Shown: positions 5,262 to 6,220 of the stretch, piece by piece
Position numbering within the stretch: the stretch's first letter is position 1
Layout of the letters: each line of letters opens with the position of its first letter
Assembly: GCA_003647525.1 (NCBI GenBank)
Contig: QMMZ01000134.1
Location: 1 to 6,220 of the forward strand
Reading direction: 5' to 3'
Length of the DNA: 6,220 bases
Source of the DNA: Deltaproteobacteria bacterium
Lineage (GTDB): Bacteria; Desulfobacterota; Desulfobacteria; Desulfobacterales; ETH-SRB1
Translations under genes and position numbers: made by a program
Notes under the pieces: model-generated
The model's input: only the letters and a program-made list of their open reading frames with translations
What the model was told of the DNA's origin: nothing
Databases searched by the model: none

Positions 5262-6220
5262 ATGAGTTTCGAAAATTTGGATTTAATTGACGAGTTATTA
5301 AAAGCGGTTAATGAACTCGGGTTTGTTGAACCCACGCCCATCCAGACAGATGCAATTCCTGAAATTATTGGAGGGGACAGGGATCTTGTAGGGCTTGCCC
5401 AGACCGGAACAGGCAAAACAGCAGCTTTTGGTTTACCTATGATCCAGCTAATTGATTTTGCTCTGAAACATACTCAAGGAGTAGTGATTTGCCCCACCAG
5501 GGAACTCTGTATGCAGATTTCAGATGATATTAAAAAATTGTGCAAATATGTAAAAGGTGCAAAGGTTGCTGCCGTTTATGGCGGCGCCAGTATTGAAAAT
5601 CAGAGAAATCAAATTAAAAAAGGCGCTCAAATTATTGTGGCAACACCAGGGAGATTGCTTGATCTTATTAATAGAAAAATAGCAAAGCTTTCTAATGTCT
5701 CATATGTGGTTCTTGATGAAGCGGATGAAATGCTCAATATGGGATTTCAGGAAGATATAGATGCCATTCTTAAAAATACGCCGGCTCAGAAAAGAACCTG
5801 GCTGTTTTCCGCAACAATGCCCAATGAAGTTGCAAGAATTGCAAAAAGATATATGAAAAATCCAGTTGAAATAACCGTAGGGAAAAAAAATAGTGGCGCT
5901 GAAAATATTTTGCATGTGAATTATATCGTTAAAGAAAAAGACAGGTATCAGGCCTTAAAACGAGTTATTGATTATTACCCGGATATTTATGGCCTTGTGT
6001 TTTGTCGCACGCGAAAAGATACACAGGAAATAGCGGAAAAACTGATCAAAGACAGCTATAATGCCGAAGCCCTTCATGGTGACCTTACTCAGGCGGTACG
6101 AGATAAAGTCATGAGCAGATTTAAAACCAAATCCATTCAGATCCTTATTGCAACAGATGTTGCTGCCCGCGGGATAGATGTTCAGGATATCACCCATGTC
6201 ATTAACTATAAACTCCCCGA
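5262..6220 (+). CDS. DEAD-box ATP-dependent RNA helicase, N-terminal part
   Basis: 319 complete codons are present and the frame runs off the window edge without a stop. Both RecA-like domains are recognisable: Q motif region GFVEPTPIQ (20-28), motif I AQTGTGKT (46-53), Ia PTREL, Ib TPGR, II DEAD (152-155), III SAT (183-185), IV LVFCRTR and V ATDVAARGID (297-306). Motif VI (HRxGRxGR) would lie just beyond the end. The protein unwinds short RNA duplexes with ATP in the cytoplasm, typically in ribosome assembly, mRNA decay or cold adaptation. DEADEMLNMGF and LFSATMP point to the DeaD/CsdA-like group; a C-terminal RNA-binding domain would confirm this but is not in view. ATG 5262 fits the family start (MSFENLDL); its ribosome site is weak (GAG at 5252-5254). 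It follows a strong terminator, so it needs its own promoter. Confidence 0.95.
   Translation, partial: MSFENLDLIDELLKAVNELGFVEPTPIQTDAIPEIIGGDRDLVGLAQTGTGKTAAFGLPMIQLIDFALKHTQGVVICPTRELCMQISDDIKKLCKYVKGAKVAAVYGGASIENQRNQIKKGAQIIVATPGRLLDLINRKIAKLSNVSYVVLDEADEMLNMGFQEDIDAILKNTPAQKRTWLFSATMPNEVARIAKRYMKNPVEITVGKKNSGAENILHVNYIVKEKDRYQALKRVIDYYPDIYGLVFCRTRKDTQEIAEKLIKDSYNAEALHGDLTQAVRDKVMSRFKTKSIQILIATDVAARGIDVQDITHVINYKLP

Noticed and set aside
5219..6197. Minus-strand open frames opposite the helicase gene (5219-5416, 5700-5915, 5955-6197).
   Set aside because: The plus strand encodes clear DEAD-box motifs throughout, so these are chance frames.

Overview
The window is an ordinary chromosomal stretch of an AT-rich Gram-negative bacterium. 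The most likely source is a Desulfobacterota (deltaproteobacterial sulfate-reducer type) genome. This rests on HldE, which makes the heptose of LPS, on a hom-thrH pairing, on a partial four-helix-bundle (S23-type) gene start, and on gene spacers filled with short tandem and inverted repeats. The assignment comes from remembered gene style, not from a database search.

Layout. Positions 1-59 hold the start of a minus-strand gene, probably a four-helix-bundle protein. An AT-rich divergent spacer follows. All other genes read rightward: hom (homoserine dehydrogenase, start preferred at 322), thrH (HAD-family phosphoserine phosphatase / phosphoserine:homoserine phosphotransferase, 1797-2396), a YbgC/FadM-type hot-dog thioesterase (2550-2954), hldE (bifunctional heptose-7-P kinase/adenylyltransferase, start preferred at 3250), a DUF167/YggU protein (4705-5052), an initiator tRNA-Met-like gene (5092-5168) with its own promoter and a strong terminator, and the first 319 codons of a DEAD-box RNA helicase that runs off the right edge.

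How they work together. Hom makes homoserine and ThrH can phosphorylate it, so the first pair looks like a threonine-biosynthesis unit that does not need a classical ThrB kinase. The thioesterase probably once followed thrH by about ten bases and was later pushed away by a small palindromic element. HldE supplies ADP-heptose for LPS core, with the DUF167 gene six bases behind it. The tRNA and helicase are translation and RNA housekeeping.

The unusual material is between the genes. There are five items: (1) a 145-bp end-to-end palindromic MITE-like element sitting exactly on the thrH stop codon; (2) inverted 7-base tandem repeats around a REP-like hairpin between hom and thrH; (3) a different inverted 19-base repeat between the thioesterase gene and hldE; (4) a repeated nonamer at the four-helix-bundle gene start; (5) an initiator tRNA whose anticodon stem is badly mispaired. 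I found no CRISPR array, prophage, transposase or new multi-gene defence system.
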